Assembly: GCA_029204045.2 (NCBI GenBank)
Contig: JAQNDB010000273.1
Coordinates: forward strand, 25,001 to 89,000
Source of the DNA: Tillandsia leiboldiana
Taxonomy: Eukaryota; Streptophyta; Magnoliopsida; Poales; Bromeliaceae
Length of the DNA stretch: 64,000 nucleotides
Reading direction: 5' to 3'
Part shown: positions 46,590 through 59,407 of the stretch, piece after piece
How the letters are laid out: each line of letters starts with the position of its first letter
How positions within the stretch are numbered: position 1 is the stretch's first letter
Program-made: the position numbers and the translations under genes
The notes under the pieces: generated by a model
Databases searched by the model: none
Told to the model about the DNA's origin: nothing
Seen by the model: the letters and a program-made list of their open reading frames with translations, nothing else

Positions 46590-49500
46590 TGTCACGCCCC
46601 GAGTTTTGAAAAGCAGGCTAAATTTTTTTTTTTTTTTTTTATAAATCAGAGTTCGCAAACCAGGCATAACAGACCGCCACATGTATAGTAAATTCCCTGC
46701 CCAACTGGACAGATCCTTTCCTATACATGCACGGCTAATCATAATCAGTCAATATCAGAGTAGTCTAAACTACGCATGCAAGACTAGTCAATTTATAATA
46801 ATTAAACTGAAATGCGGAAAATTAAATACACTGACTAGATAAGGGTCAATACTATCGCAATCGTCTCACCAACGTGTCCCGACATCCCATCACCCAGCGA
46901 CCTGAAAAACAGTCACCCGAGGGAGACACACCGGAGTGTATCCCAGTGGGCACGACGAGCCGAGAAATAGTTAATCGTACCTACTGGGTACAATAATCTG
47001 CGGATAGTAAAAATCATAGGGTAAAGCTGAATAATAAAGCAGATCTACTGATAATCAACAAAATCCACAGATAACTGAATAAGCAGGTAATCAAGGGTAA
47101 TGAAACTGCAAGTAATAAATGTTGGAAATCTGGATAATGTCTATAAGAAACATGCATAAAGAACTGCAAGAGATAAAAGTATGTCTACAGATAATAATGC
47201 TGGAAATCAACATAACTGAACTGCAATGGTACGAAGTAAGAATCATGCGTCAAAGACAAAACCCAAGTACCCAATCAATGCCAGTATTGGTCGCGAGGAC
47301 CTCAGGCTCATACCACCTGTCTGGCACCTATCTGGCTGACATAACCCCGCACCCACTGGTGCCGATCTGGGGGCTCACGGGTCCCTCTCAAGACCACTTT
47401 ACCGGTAAAGAACACTGTGACGGTGGCCAAACCGTCAGTGTACGTGACGTACAGCGTGCGTGGTAGTCATCATGCTATGCTCAAGCTCACGGTCAAATGA
47501 CCGGGTAGTCGGCAATAAGCCGAGATCCCAACAGGGAAATCATCTATCATATCGATCACGATCAATCAATAATGCATATCGGAACATCCAGTAGTATCTA
47601 TTAATCATGCATATCGGAACATCAAGTAGTATCTATCAATCATGCATGTCGGAACATCTAGTAGTATTTATCGATCAGGATCAATCAATCATGCATATCG
47701 GAATATCAGCAATATATCGGCTGACAGGAATCAACAGGTATAATCCGATCATGACATCTATGTAACAAGATGTGAAAACTGACAAGCAGCTGTATATCAT
47801 GTATCTACGGAATCAATGTCTATCGAACAATCATGCGGTATATAGATCAACTCATCAGATATAGTCAAGAATAGGAGTACTGACAAGCAGATGTATATGG
47901 TGTGACTAAGGAATCACTGTCTATCAGGAAACTCATATGGCATAGTCAAGCATAGTGGTACATGATAAAATCTCCAGGGCTAATCTCAAGCACAGGTCTA
48001 ACAGAGTCAATGTCAATCAGAGGGATCATGATATATCAAACGAGGTCAACATATGTCAAGATAGGTCATATAGATATAATCAGTTGGGCAAATCAAAAAC
48101 AAGGGTCCGACTGGACTAAAGCAACCAGAGGGCCGAAAAGATAAAGCCCGGACCGAAGATAACCCACCTGTCGTTTGCAGACGAACTTCGACTCCAACTG
48201 AACGCTCGAATACTCTGCCAACCTAAGTCAAGATTATGATCAGGGAACAACTCAAACATACTCATCCCGACAAAACTATAATACTCTGTTGATTACACGA
48301 ATTCGCACCGTAATTCGTAAAACCGACAATTTTGCCGTTTTACGAAACAAGATCTGTTTCCCGCTCAACTAGAGTCAACGGAACTTTAACAAAAAGCTTA
48401 GAGGGTGCATAAATACTGTCTAAAGACAGCCAGCACATTACATTTGCAACTTAATCCATAGTTTTCCTTAAAATCGCATAATTACCCTAATTTGAACACT
48501 GTTTTGACCCGTTCTTCCAAACCAGGAATTCAAAGACAGCACCGTAAATTTCAGCGTGTCCGTTATGACAAGACGAAGCTCGTGCTCACCATTTGGAAGC
48601 AGCACGAGACCCGAGGAAAACTTCGGCCCATAAAATTCCTCTCTAACATAGCCGAATAGCATTTTTGTTTCTCCGGCTAATCAAAACCAAAATCTAACAT
48701 GAGCATCACGTCCAGTGACCCCAAATTAGTTAGGAGCACACTGTGGCGGCTTCGCAAACAGCCCCAAATGCTAAAACGAGCATCTTTTAACATAAGACCT
48801 AGTTTTTAATACAACTTTAAATCCATTCATCAAAAACCAAAAAGTTATATATCAAAGTGTCTCTGGACAGTGCCAGGACCCCAGGGCTCACCTCATTTTC
48901 AGTCCAAAACTGATGGATCAACCAGATCCAAGTTCCTTGCTCTCTAACACTTTGACAATGCACCACACACACATCCACTCAGACCCAATTTGATCTGGAG
49001 TGAGCACTGAGCTCAGAGGATGATTTAAAACAACTTTTATATTTTAATCGAAATCTAATTCCCAACTTTTATTCTTTGTGACATTTAATCAAACACCTTA
49101 TGTGCATAATCTAAACTAAACAAGTAACCGAGTTTTCCCGAGCTTGTTCTCAATAGGGACACCATCTGGGACTTCTTAAGATGAAAAAGAAGCTAGCATA
49201 CAAGGTTTAGAGATTACCTGAGTGGTTAGCCGGCGACCAAAGGCGGCGGCGACGAACCCCGGCCATGCTTGGTGGAGCTCGAGAAAACCAGTCATGGTGA
49301 AATCCATAAGAGAAAACCCCACGTTAGGATTCACATGCAAGTGCATGAGAGGCTTCACCGAGGTCTAGGGATCATACCTGAGCCGTTCACTCACTTGACG
49401 GAGCTCCGGCAATCGCCGGAGATCAAATTCCAAACCTTAGTGATTTCCGGCCACCATTAATGGCGGAATCCGGCCGGCGATCCCCGGGCCGGCGCAAGAT

Positions 49501-51083
49501 GGACCAACTTGCTCCTCTTGGTCCCCCGGTGCTTGCTGGGTGGTTGGCCGGTGGCTCGGGTGCACGGCGGCGCCGGACGGCGAGGTACGGCCGCGGTGCA
49601 TTATTGGCCGGTTCTAGGGCTTCCTCGTACCGCAAGGATCCTCGACCCATCGATTTGCAACTTTGGGAGCACCATGCAGTCACCGAGAAGACCAAGATCA
49701 ACGGTCTTGATCTTGATTTTGTCGGTTGGATGAAGCCCGGGATCATCCTCGGCCGAAACAAATAATTCCGGCAATAATTTGCTCCCGCCGGCGGCCGGGG
49801 TGACGGCAACGGCTCGGACTTCACAAGGAGGATGCACTCGGCATAAGGATAAGGTTGGTAGGGCCTATGGGTCTTTTTAAATAATTAAGTTCCGATATCT
49901 AACCTCGCCGGAGAAGAAGAAGAAGAAGAAGGAGGGTCCTCCCGCGGCGGCGCACGGCGGTGCTGAGCGCCGGAATCACTTCGGCTGGGTTGCGACTTCA
50001 CAGAGAAGTCCTCAGTTGGAGTTTAGTCCAACCAAACTCTCTCTTGATGCATTCCCTCACCAACAACCCGAAATTACTAAGGTTGTTCATATCCTTCATG
50101 GCTTCCCCGGCGACGGCACGACGGCGGCCGGTGCGCGGCTAGCGAGGAGTGCGGCAGAGAGGATGAGGGGTTGTTGCACAGGCAGCTAGGGCAGGGTGCT
50201 ACGAGGCTGAGGGTATAGGGTTTGTGGAAACCCTAGCTCGGGAATGTGCACTTATATAGATATGATGCAACTTGCAATTTGGCCCCTCCAATTCATTGTA
50301 TTCAGATCCCAAACCCTCACAGCACTTTTGTTTCACAGATAAGTCCCTCTACAAGCCGTGGCACGCAATCCGAGGCAAGAAATCTAGGGACCATTGTGCA
50401 AAAAGCCGTATTTTTGCCGTATTTCACGCTTTTCGAGACGTTCCGGTTGTTGAAATGAAAAATGGATTTCGCCATGACGTCCGGCTCGACGAGACCTATC
50501 AGGTAGCGATTTTGGTTCGCTAAAATTTAGCTCCAAAATTTTAAAATTCCATCTTATACTGTAAATTATACAGTTCGGCACGCTTTACGGTGCTTTAGGA
50601 TCGTCGAACGGAAATTCCGTCAGCGCCATTGCGTCCAGAACGACGAAACCGTTCAAAACGACTACCTGGATCACTATGTTCGGATTCCGGACAGTGAATT
50701 AGTCAACGTTGCATCCGTCGGGGTTCCGAAAACTAGGGTTACTGTTCACCTACAGTAACAACTTAATTTACACTGTGCACAGAGCACTGTTACATTGGTC
50801 GCGGTTATTTGCTCGCTTCTTCATCGATTTCTGGAAAGATCCGGCCGTCGGATCGAAAAGTGCTGAATATGAATCTCGTTCAGTTCGACGAGACGATCGC
50901 AACGGTCAATTCGGATTTCCAAGATCATGTCCGGATTGGAAAATAGCCTTTTTGCCTCGTAAATCGTGCAACTTGCACACTGGCGCTTGGCCAAAAAGGT
51001 CAACAAGGGTCTTTTGAATTCAAAACCAGCTCAAAATTCACTTGTAATCTATTTATTAAAATAAGATATTTCGAATTTCTACA
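46590..51083 (-). mobile_element. Solo LTR E, nested in element D 5' LTR
   Basis: 4494 bp flanked by GGATC (46585-46589 and 51084-51088), exactly at a point where the 3' LTR of D is continuous (near 38865). On the minus strand it starts TGTAGAAATTCG and ends CTCGGGGCGTGACA. The TATA region TCTATATAAG is at 50251-50260, the palindrome at 50838-50854 and the terminal stem-loop at 46697-46712. It is a relative of family B. No interior and no genes; frames at 49423-49837 are GC-driven. Confidence 0.92.
46697..46712 (-). other. LTR-terminal stem-loop, E copy
   Basis: In minus sense CTGTCC pairs with GGGCAG (one T-G wobble) around AGTT. It sits inside an outer GTATAG/CTATAC stem and is followed by ATGTGGCGGTCTGTTATGCC. 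Confidence 0.6.
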
Positions 51084-53660
51084 GGATCAGAGAAGCTCAC
51101 CAGGGCGGTTTTCCGGTGCCGGGGAACGTCGGCAAGGCGCGGCGGCGGAGCTCGGCCGAGGATCAATGGCCGTTAATGGCGGATTCCTGCCGACGAGCTC
51201 CGGGCCGGTGCAACTTGGACCAAAAGGTTCCTGTTGGTGCCAGGGAGCTTCTGGTGGCGATGGCAGGTGGCGGGAGGCAGCGGCGGCGCCGAACGGCCGA
51301 GATCGGCCAAGGTGAAGAGAACCGATTTCTAGGGCACGTCCGTTTGGCCCCGATCCTCAACCGATGGTGATCAGACTAGGTGTTGCAGTCGTCCAGGGAA
51401 TGTGATTCAACGGAGCTGATCTTGGGTTTGACGGCCGGATGACGGCGGCGCTCGCAATCGGCCAAAGATGGTAATTTTCGGCGACAGGGCTCCCGCCGAC
51501 GATCGGGCCAACGGCGACGGCCCAAACTTCATGGAGAGATTCCTCTCGAGGTCAGGAATACTCTAGTAGGGTTCAAAGGCCAGTTGGAATTAAAAGTTTC
51601 CAAAAGCTCACCTCGTCGGAGAATCGTGGAAGGAGAAGGTGGCCGCGGCGGCGCACGGCGGCGGCTGGGGCCGGATTCACCTCACCTCGGTTGGGGCTCC
51701 ATGGGAAACTCCATAGGACCAGGTCTTGATCACCTAGGACCTTCTCGATCACCTTCCTCTCCAATCACCCGAGATCAAGGTGAGTTCTTGATCCCTTCTT
51801 CTCCGGCAAGGGAGAGGCGGCGGCCGGCGCGGGGAGGTTCTTGGGATCGCGGCAGAGAGGGGTAGGTTGTTGGAAGCTACGGCTGTGGGCTGAGGCTACG
51901 GGGTTCTAAGTAAAAACCCTAGCCCTAGCACATGTATTTATATACATGGTGCAACTTTGCACTTTAGCCCTCCATCCTATGACATTCGGTGTCTAGTCCC
52001 TCACAGTATGCAACATTCACAACAAGGTCCCTCACCACAAAGGTGGCACGCAAATCGAGGCAAGAACTATAGGGATTCTTGTGCAAAAAAAACTGCATTT
52101 TCACCGTATTTCACACTTTTCGAGGCGTTCTGGTCGTCGAAACAAAAAATGGACTTCGCCACGACGTCCGGCTCGACGAAACCTATCAGGTAGCGATTTT
52201 CATTTTTCGAGAAAACGCCCGGATAAAATCTCGGTCCATAAAATACTATTCCAAAATACAGTTATCGCGATTTTCGAGACTCTAAGGTCGTCAAACGGAA
52301 ATTCTGTCAGCGCCATTGCGTCCAGAACGACGAAACCATTCAAATCGACTACCTGAAGTGCTATGATCGGTTTCCAGTCGGCGATTTGGCGAACGTTAGC
52401 ACTTAGGGGTATTTGAAATTAGGGTTTACTGTTCATCACTGTTCATCCACTATTCACTTTAAGTCGCGGGTCCCGCCCGCTTCTTCGTTGATTTCTGGAA
52501 AATCCGACCGTCGGATCTAAACTTGCTTAATATGGTTTTCAATCGGTTCGACGAGACGGTCGCACTGGTGATCTCGGATTTTCGAGATTAGGCTTGGATT
52601 GAAAAGCGGCACTTTAGCCTCGTAACCTGTGCAATTACACAGTGGAAAAAGGGGTCAACTGGATATTTCATTCTTTTCCTCTTTATTTATTTACAATAAA
52701 ATTCAAGTTTTTACATCCTGCTTGATTACAGTCATTTACTATCAGCATTTGTTTGGTACCTGCCTATACAGTTATTCAGCATGCTTATTGCAGTATCTAT
52801 TTTTGATCAGTATACTTTGATTATCAGTAGACCTGCTATTTGATGATTTAGCTTCTGATCCGTATACTTTGATTTTCAGTAGGCCTGTTATTTGATTATT
52901 CAGCTTTTAACACAGCATTATGATTATGATACATTCATCTAGTATGACTGGCACAGATTAGCGGTACCTTTCTTAATAGCACCGATACTTGTGAATTATC
53001 ATATTTGCCCTCAACAGTTCCTCTTGTGGATTGAGATTACAGGACCATCAGTTTTGGCAGTTATAGCTGGATTTGTCAGTTACAGCTTGATTAGCATCAT
53101 CTATCAGTACCATTGCATTATTTTACTGATTGGGTATCTGGTTCCATTACCGAGGCATAGTTCATTATACCATATTTCAGTATGCTATAGTCCTGTATTT
53201 TGGTACTCATTATGTTCAGTATCATGATTATGCTCCTGCCAGTTTTTGTTTCATATATCAGCTGTTACCTACTGATCTATTACTATCCGCAGATTATTGT
53301 ATCCAGTAGGTACGATTAGCTATTTCTCGGCTCGTCGTGCCCACTGGGATACATGTACAGTGTATCTCACACCCCCTGGGTGACCATTTTTCAGGTCGGT
53401 CGGGTGCTGGGATGTCGGGACGATCTAGTGAGGCAGTCACGATAGAGCTGTCCCCTTGTTGACTATCTAGCAGTTACTTATGATCTTATGACACCGTAGT
53501 ATTTTGGTTTTGATTTATATGATCATGATAGTCTACTTGATTTTGAGATTGCATGTCTTATTTATAGTTGTTAGATTGTTTATGTTGCTTAGTTAAGATA
53601 TGTACTTGATCTCTGATTGATTGACATTGTACTTGCCTAGCCGTGCATGTATAGGAGAGA

Positions 53661-53680
53661 CTCTGTTCGTTTGGATAGAG
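53661..53680 (+). other. LTR-terminal stem-loop, B3 copy
   Basis: CTCTGTTC pairs with GGATAGAG around GTTT, eight pairs with two wobbles. Same position and flanks as the B1 copy. Confidence 0.65.
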
Positions 53681-53729
53681 GGTTTCCTATATATGTGGCG
53701 GTCTGTTACGCCCGGTTTTGCGAACTCTG

Positions 53730-53735
<6 letters not shown>

Positions 53736-53771
<36 letters not shown>
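53736..53771 (+). repeat. Encoded A tract before LTR B3 end
   Basis: An A run of about 36 bases lies 30 bases before the LTR terminus. Equivalent tracts stand at 26504-26520 (B1), about 33366-33401 (B2), and as T runs at 36532-36550, 44278-44292 and 46623-46640. Confidence 0.75.
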
Positions 53772-53773
<2 letters not shown>

Positions 53774-53801
53774 AGACCGGTTTTTAAACTCGGGCGTGAC
53801 A

Positions 53802-54051
<250 letters not shown>

Positions 54052-54055
<4 letters not shown>

Positions 54056-54667
54056 AACTGGTTCGAAAGAAAAAGAAATTGCTGAAACAGAACTCGCCTC
54101 GCAGATATTTCAACGCCTACCTGAGAATGGAACTAGAAATGCTATTTGATGGGCTTACTTGCCTTTTGTTTATGGTTAGTAGGCCCTTTTAAAAGTCAAA
54201 AAAGTCTGTCAAGCGCTCTTATTATCAAGTCCCTGTCCCTTAATCGAGTGCTAGTTCCTTTTGATGCAGTTTCTTTCCCTGGGAAAGGCTAAGGAAGGAT
54301 AAACGAGGATGGTCATGGGGTGAATGAATCTCGATTCGAGTATGAACCATAGGTGGGCACGATGGAATCAAATGTGGAGAAGGCGAGTGAGGAGCTTATC
54401 TTCTCTGTAAGTCTTTTAGCTGACGTGGCCCCAATCATGGCGGGCTTTCAAACACGAGTTTCAGCGGTCTCTGGTTGATTATGTCCCGCATTTGAGATAG
54501 TTTCAAAGCATTATCCAACAGGAGCGTAGCCTTTGAATCAATAATTCCTCCCCAAGGCAGAACAAAACCAACCGATTAGACTAATCAACTTAATAAAATT
54601 AGCTATGTCTGGATATTTATCGCTCCAAAATTCATGGCAAAGTACACCGATCTCATAGCTATCCTTA
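54052..54667. other. Island of unknown origin between TA arrays
   Basis: About 0.6 kb of moderate base composition, unlike any LTR family in the window and with no open frame worth calling. Its texture (CCTTTTGTTTATGG, purine runs) made me think of plant mitochondrial spacer DNA, but I could not verify that. TATGTCTGGATAT (54604-54616) is repeated inverted at 54678-54690 inside the next TA array. Confidence 0.5.
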
Positions 54668-55580
<913 letters not shown>

Positions 55581-56633
55581 ACTCTGAGGAGTCATTATGG
55601 ATCAAGGATTATGGACAGGTGTAGTTCATTAGTGATTTTGGCATGTGGTTTACTTTCTTCTATCTTTCTTGAGGACAAATGCATGCTTGTATGGACACAT
55701 AGTTATGCCATCTTTTACTGCTACACTACTTATTGGGACTTGACTTAGGAGAAACCATGTTATTCCTTTCTCCTTCTTTGTTAGTCAGGCGGTCTATGTT
55801 GCTCGGGTGCGAGCAGGGGTTTGGGGTAGTGTAGCCGGGACATTGGTGTCAGGGACGGGTTGTGTTGGATTGTGATTGGCAGGGTTTTGCGGTGACCGCG
55901 GACTTCGGGCGGTTGACCGGAGGTCGGTTATAGGACTTGATTATAGACGACAGGGTATTGCGGCAACCGCGGATATTGGGCGGTTGACCAGATATTTACT
56001 TATGCATCAGATTGGGTATCAGATTTCTCTAGTGAATGGAGTTTCCCACTTATTGAGTACTTTTGCATCTGATTGAGGATCGGAGTTTTCTTTAGTAGTT
56101 GAGCTTTCCCACTTTGATCAGAGTCATGATCCAGTCCTGCTGATTTATATTACTATGATACTTATTACTGAGATACTTTACTCGTGTGGGTCGTTCCCCT
56201 CGAGTGCCACTCCGGAGTGTGCTACATACAGGCTTTGAGTCCTTGAGACTCCTTCTTTTCATCGGTGTTATGCGTCGGCCAGCATACCCGATACAGGCAA
56301 GGCACAGCAGGCCGTACCAGATCTTACTGGTCCATCTGATTGGGTTTGTTTCAGGCAAATACTTTTATTGTTGCACTCGTGTTAGGGGGCTGAGCGGAGT
56401 CTAGTAGCTGCGTTTAGACCAGTGCTAGTGTTGTTGGGAGCCGTTTGGTTTGATGGTGGTCCCCTGTCGTTGAGAGTACTTTGACCGTTGTGTGAGAGGT
56501 TGAGCATCTTGAGTCTATCCGTTCTGAGAGAGAGCGTGGATTTCGACTATAGCCTACATGAGCCACTACTCGATAGCGAGTTAGTCCGTTTGGACACCCT
56601 ACGTAATTCGTGCCCGGCAGTGGGAGGTGGTTG
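55581..56633 (+). mobile_element. LTR A4 fragment (family A)
   Basis: Matches the middle of family-A LTRs: ATGCATGCTTGTATGG, the GGCGGTTGACCGG units (55885-55990), TCGCTCCCCTCGAG-type words and GGACACCCTACG. TA array 4 cuts its left side and the copia element its right side. GGTTG at 56629-56633 is the likely copia TSD. Confidence 0.7.
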
Positions 56634-56859
56634 TGTTACGGAATTTGAGTTGGCGTAATTTCGTGAAAGGTTCAAGTCTTGAAGATTGAAGGTGAAGAAG
56701 GTTGGATCATTTAACTCAATCTCAAGAAAGAAGAATTCAAAAGGATCAGGTATGTTTAACTAAAGATTTTTGGTGATCCGAATACTTCTTGTAGTGTAGA
56801 AACACCTGGAAGAATTTTTCATTGCATAAAAATCAAAAATTGGACATGGGACATGTTCA

Positions 56860-57152
56860 GGATTCGGATCAGACATTCCAATCCGGATCCCGAAGGGTGT
56901 TCGTTCATACACTGGTTCAATCCGGATCGCAGCATCTCATGATCCGGATCCCGAACACTAGTTTTACCTTTTTACTTGCACGATCCGGATCAGGATTTGC
57001 AATCCGGATCCCGAACGTTGATGTTTGGTGAAACTGTATGAACGATCCGGATCAGCCATTCCGATCCAGATCCCGAACTATTGATTTTCTGGAAACCGTC
57101 TTTCTTGCTACTGCAATCCGGATCGCCGAAATCCGATCCGGATCGCCGTCCG
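56860..57152 (+). repeat. ATCCGGATC palindrome array in copia U3
   Basis: Eight exact ATCCGGATC words and two variants in under 300 bp, spaced about 20-45 bp, several followed by CCCGAAC. It lies just upstream of the TATA box, so it may act as an enhancer array. Confidence 0.75.
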
Positions 57153-57210
57153 TAAAAATTCCAGAAATGGTAGGTTTTTGATTCTTATCTTCTTCCTAGG
57201 GTTTCTAACC

Positions 57211-57219
57211 TATAAATAA
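57211..57219 (+). promoter_or_regulatory. TATA box of copia LTR
   Basis: TATAAATAA between CTAGGGTTTCTAACC and ACCCTATG, downstream of the palindrome array and well placed for an LTR promoter. Confidence 0.65.
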
Positions 57220-57497
57220 ACCCTATGTTTCTTTTTCTAGGGTTAAGGAAAATAGCCGTCATAATCAAATATCATCTTATACGGCCTAAGATCCACATAT
57301 AGAGAAGAAAGGAAATCATTAGATATTACCCTATGTTTCTTCATCTATATTGATTAGTTTGATTCTAGGTTTTCATACTCACATCTTGAGTTGAATCAAA
57401 CTAATGAATACTTAGATGGTATTTCCTATCTATCTTTGATCTAAGTATTCGGCGGATCATCACCACCCAAAAAACAACGATTTACCCCAAAATCGGC

Positions 57498-57680
57498 GCG
57501 TGGACTCGCGTGGCCTTGTGGATTCAAGGTGCAACCGCTCTCGTGGATTCGGAGCAAGATACGTTCGTGGATTCGAAGCGTGCTACTGGGTGAAGGCCGT
57601 GGATTCGGTCAGACGTCGTGGACTCGACGTTGGACGCCGTGGATTCGGCGTTGGACGCAGATCGTGGATTCGAGACGCGT
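57498..57680 (+). repeat. GTGGATTCG array in copia LTR
   Basis: Eight copies of GTGGAYTCR within about 180 bp, at irregular spacing. They lie in the transcribed part of the LTR, downstream of the TATA box. Confidence 0.7.
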
Positions 57681-57978
57681 TGCGGAACGAGTTGAGAAGA
57701 TCAACTAGGAGCGTATGGTAAAAGGTTGAGTCGTCTGTGAGTACGTTAAATCACCTTGTACGTGTTTCAATTCTAGTGGATTTCACCGTGTTATCGGTCC
57801 CGTGGTTTTTTACTCCGGTTTGGAGTTTTTCCACGTAAAAATCTTGCGTGTTCATTTATTTTTCCGCATTGGGTTTTATTGCGCAATGATTTTTTGAGTG
57901 TTTATTGTTTACACCTATTCGCCCCCCTCTAGGTGTTTTTTCCCCTATTTAGATCTATATTACATATAACCCAACAAG

Positions 57979-57993
57979 TGGTATCAGAGCGGG
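57979..57993 (+). other. Primer binding site of copia element
   Basis: TGGTATCAGAGCGGG, two bases after the LTR end, complementary to iMet tRNA. Confidence 0.85.
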
Positions 57994-58009
57994 AATAGGG
58001 TTGTAAACA

Positions 58010-59407
58010 ATGGTTGAAGGTGGAAACATCAATCGACCCCCTTTCTTTGATGGAACAAATTATGCCTACTGGAAAGTACGGATGAAAGCCTTTTTAATTT
58101 CCATCGACGAAATGGTGTGGCAATCAATTGAATTAGGATGGTCTAATCCAACTGAAATTATTTCTGATGTTCGCACCTTAAAACCTAGGTCGAAATGGAC
58201 CAAGGAAGAGTCAGATTCATCTTCTTACAATGGCAAGGGAATTAATGCTATTTTTAATGCCTTATCTCAAACTGAATTCTCTCGCGTCTCGGCATGTGAG
58301 ACTGTGAAAGAAATCTGGGATGTTCTTCAGGTTACACATGAGGGAACTAACCTCGTGAAGATTCAAAAGCTGCAAATGCTTATGAGCAGATTTAACTCCA
58401 TTTTCATGGCAGAAAATGAATCTTTCACGGACTACTATACACGATTGCAAGACATCGTAAACTCATGTGCTAACCTGGGAGAGAAGATTCCAGAATTTAA
58501 GGTTGTAAGAAAGATCTTAAGAACTCTTCCTGAACGATTTGAACGATTTCGCCCAAAGGTTACAGCCATTGAAACTATTAAACACCCGGACGAAATACGT
58601 GTAGAAGAACTAGTTGGTTCATTACAAACTTATGAAATGACATTTACTACTAACTATTCTTCGGGAAAAGCATCCTCTTCTAAGTCTTCAGGTTATGCAT
58701 TAAAAACAACAAAGGAAGAAGACGCGGATTCATCCTCCTCAGACGATGACGAGAACCTATCTATGGAGGACTTTGAGAAGCAGCTCGCTCTCTTGACAAG
58801 GAAGTTTCGCCGCAACTTTCGAAGGGGTAATTCAAGTAAATCTCCATCCTTCGAAAAGTCGAAGAGAGGCAAGGGTACTTCAAGTTACAAGTCAAGAAAG
58901 CAAGAGAACTTTTCAAAGGATAAGAAAAGTTCAGAGGGACAAGTCCAATGCTTCAAGTGCCGAGGATACGGCCATATCTCAACGGAGTGTCCAACTAAGA
59001 ATCCGTCGAAGAAGAAAGTGATGCAAGCCGTCACTTGGGATGACAACTCCACGTCAAATGAGTCATCCTCAAGTGATGAAGAAGAAAGCGCAACGGCATT
59101 CCACACGTCCACATCTTCACCCTTCATGTGCTTAATGGCAAGTACTTCAGATTCATTGTCCAACTCCTCTCGGGTTGAAAAAACTGCAACGGATGATGAA
59201 TCAAGTAACTCTGAAGGTGAAGATTTTGTTTTAGCTTACCACAGACTTTTACGGGATTCAAAGAAACTGGCTAAACAAAACAAGAGTTTGAGAGGGAGAT
59301 TGCATGATCTCGAAGAAGAAGCAAAAAGGGCAACTTCTCTCTCAAACGCTCTTGAAGTGGAAAGGAAAAATCTGATAAAAGTAAATGTTTCCCTTCAAGA
59401 GTCCAAT
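58010..59407 (+). CDS. gag: Copia gag, interrupted by element C
   Basis: Encodes the capsid/nucleocapsid part of a Ty1/copia element, which packages element RNA in cytoplasmic particles. The first ATG after the primer site opens a frame with no stop. Residues 10-30 (PPFFDGTNYAYWKVRMKAF) are the DUF4219 start and residues about 85-215 the UBN2 gag core. A Ser/Lys-rich linker follows, then a canonical CX2CX4HX4C knuckle (CFKCRGYGHISTEC) at 314-327. Acidic and coiled segments follow. About 466 codons are genuine; the frame then runs 77 codons into the LTR of element C to 59641. Protease, integrase and RT would lie beyond the window. A long gag like this suggests the SIRE/Maximus side of copia, but that is a guess. 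Confidence 0.9.

Larger units (their letters stand above)
36498..52715 (-). mobile_element. Gypsy element D, Tekay/Del-like, defective
   Basis: A complete insertion on the minus strand flanked by TCCTG (36493-36497 and 52716-52720). The 5' LTR is 44242-52715 including nested solo LTR E; the interior is 40498-44241 and the 3' LTR 36498-40497. Without E the LTRs are about 3975 and 4000 bp and nearly identical. The interior keeps the primer site, the polypurine tract and the 3' end of pol, but I see no gag, protease or RT. The chromodomain remnant and integrase sequence point to the Tekay/Del chromovirus group. Confidence 0.88.
44242..52715 (-). repeat. Element D 5' LTR, containing solo LTR E
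   Basis: Nearly identical to the 3' LTR once 46585-51083 is removed. The end at 44242 reads CGTGATA in element sense. The TATA box is at 51933-51944 and the palindrome at 52502-52516. Confidence 0.88.
34097..53801 (+). mobile_element. LTR B3 (family B), 5'-truncated, split by element D
   Basis: Sequence 34097-36497 continues at 52716-53801 once element D is removed; TCCTG is duplicated at the break. It lacks roughly the first 1.2 kb of the LTR seen in B1, where TA array 2 stands instead. It ends CTCGGGCGTGACA at 53801, followed by another TA array. It holds repeated CAGGTGAG words (34368, 34518, AAGGTGAG at 34823) in GC-rich modules. Confidence 0.8.
56634..57976 (+). repeat. Copia element 5' LTR
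   Basis: Starts TGTTACGG and ends CCCAACA, a TGTT/AACA inverted terminus; 1343 bp. Two bases later comes the primer site. It contains a GATCCGGATC palindrome array, a TATA box and a GTGGATTCG array. The matching 3' LTR lies outside the window. Confidence 0.8.
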
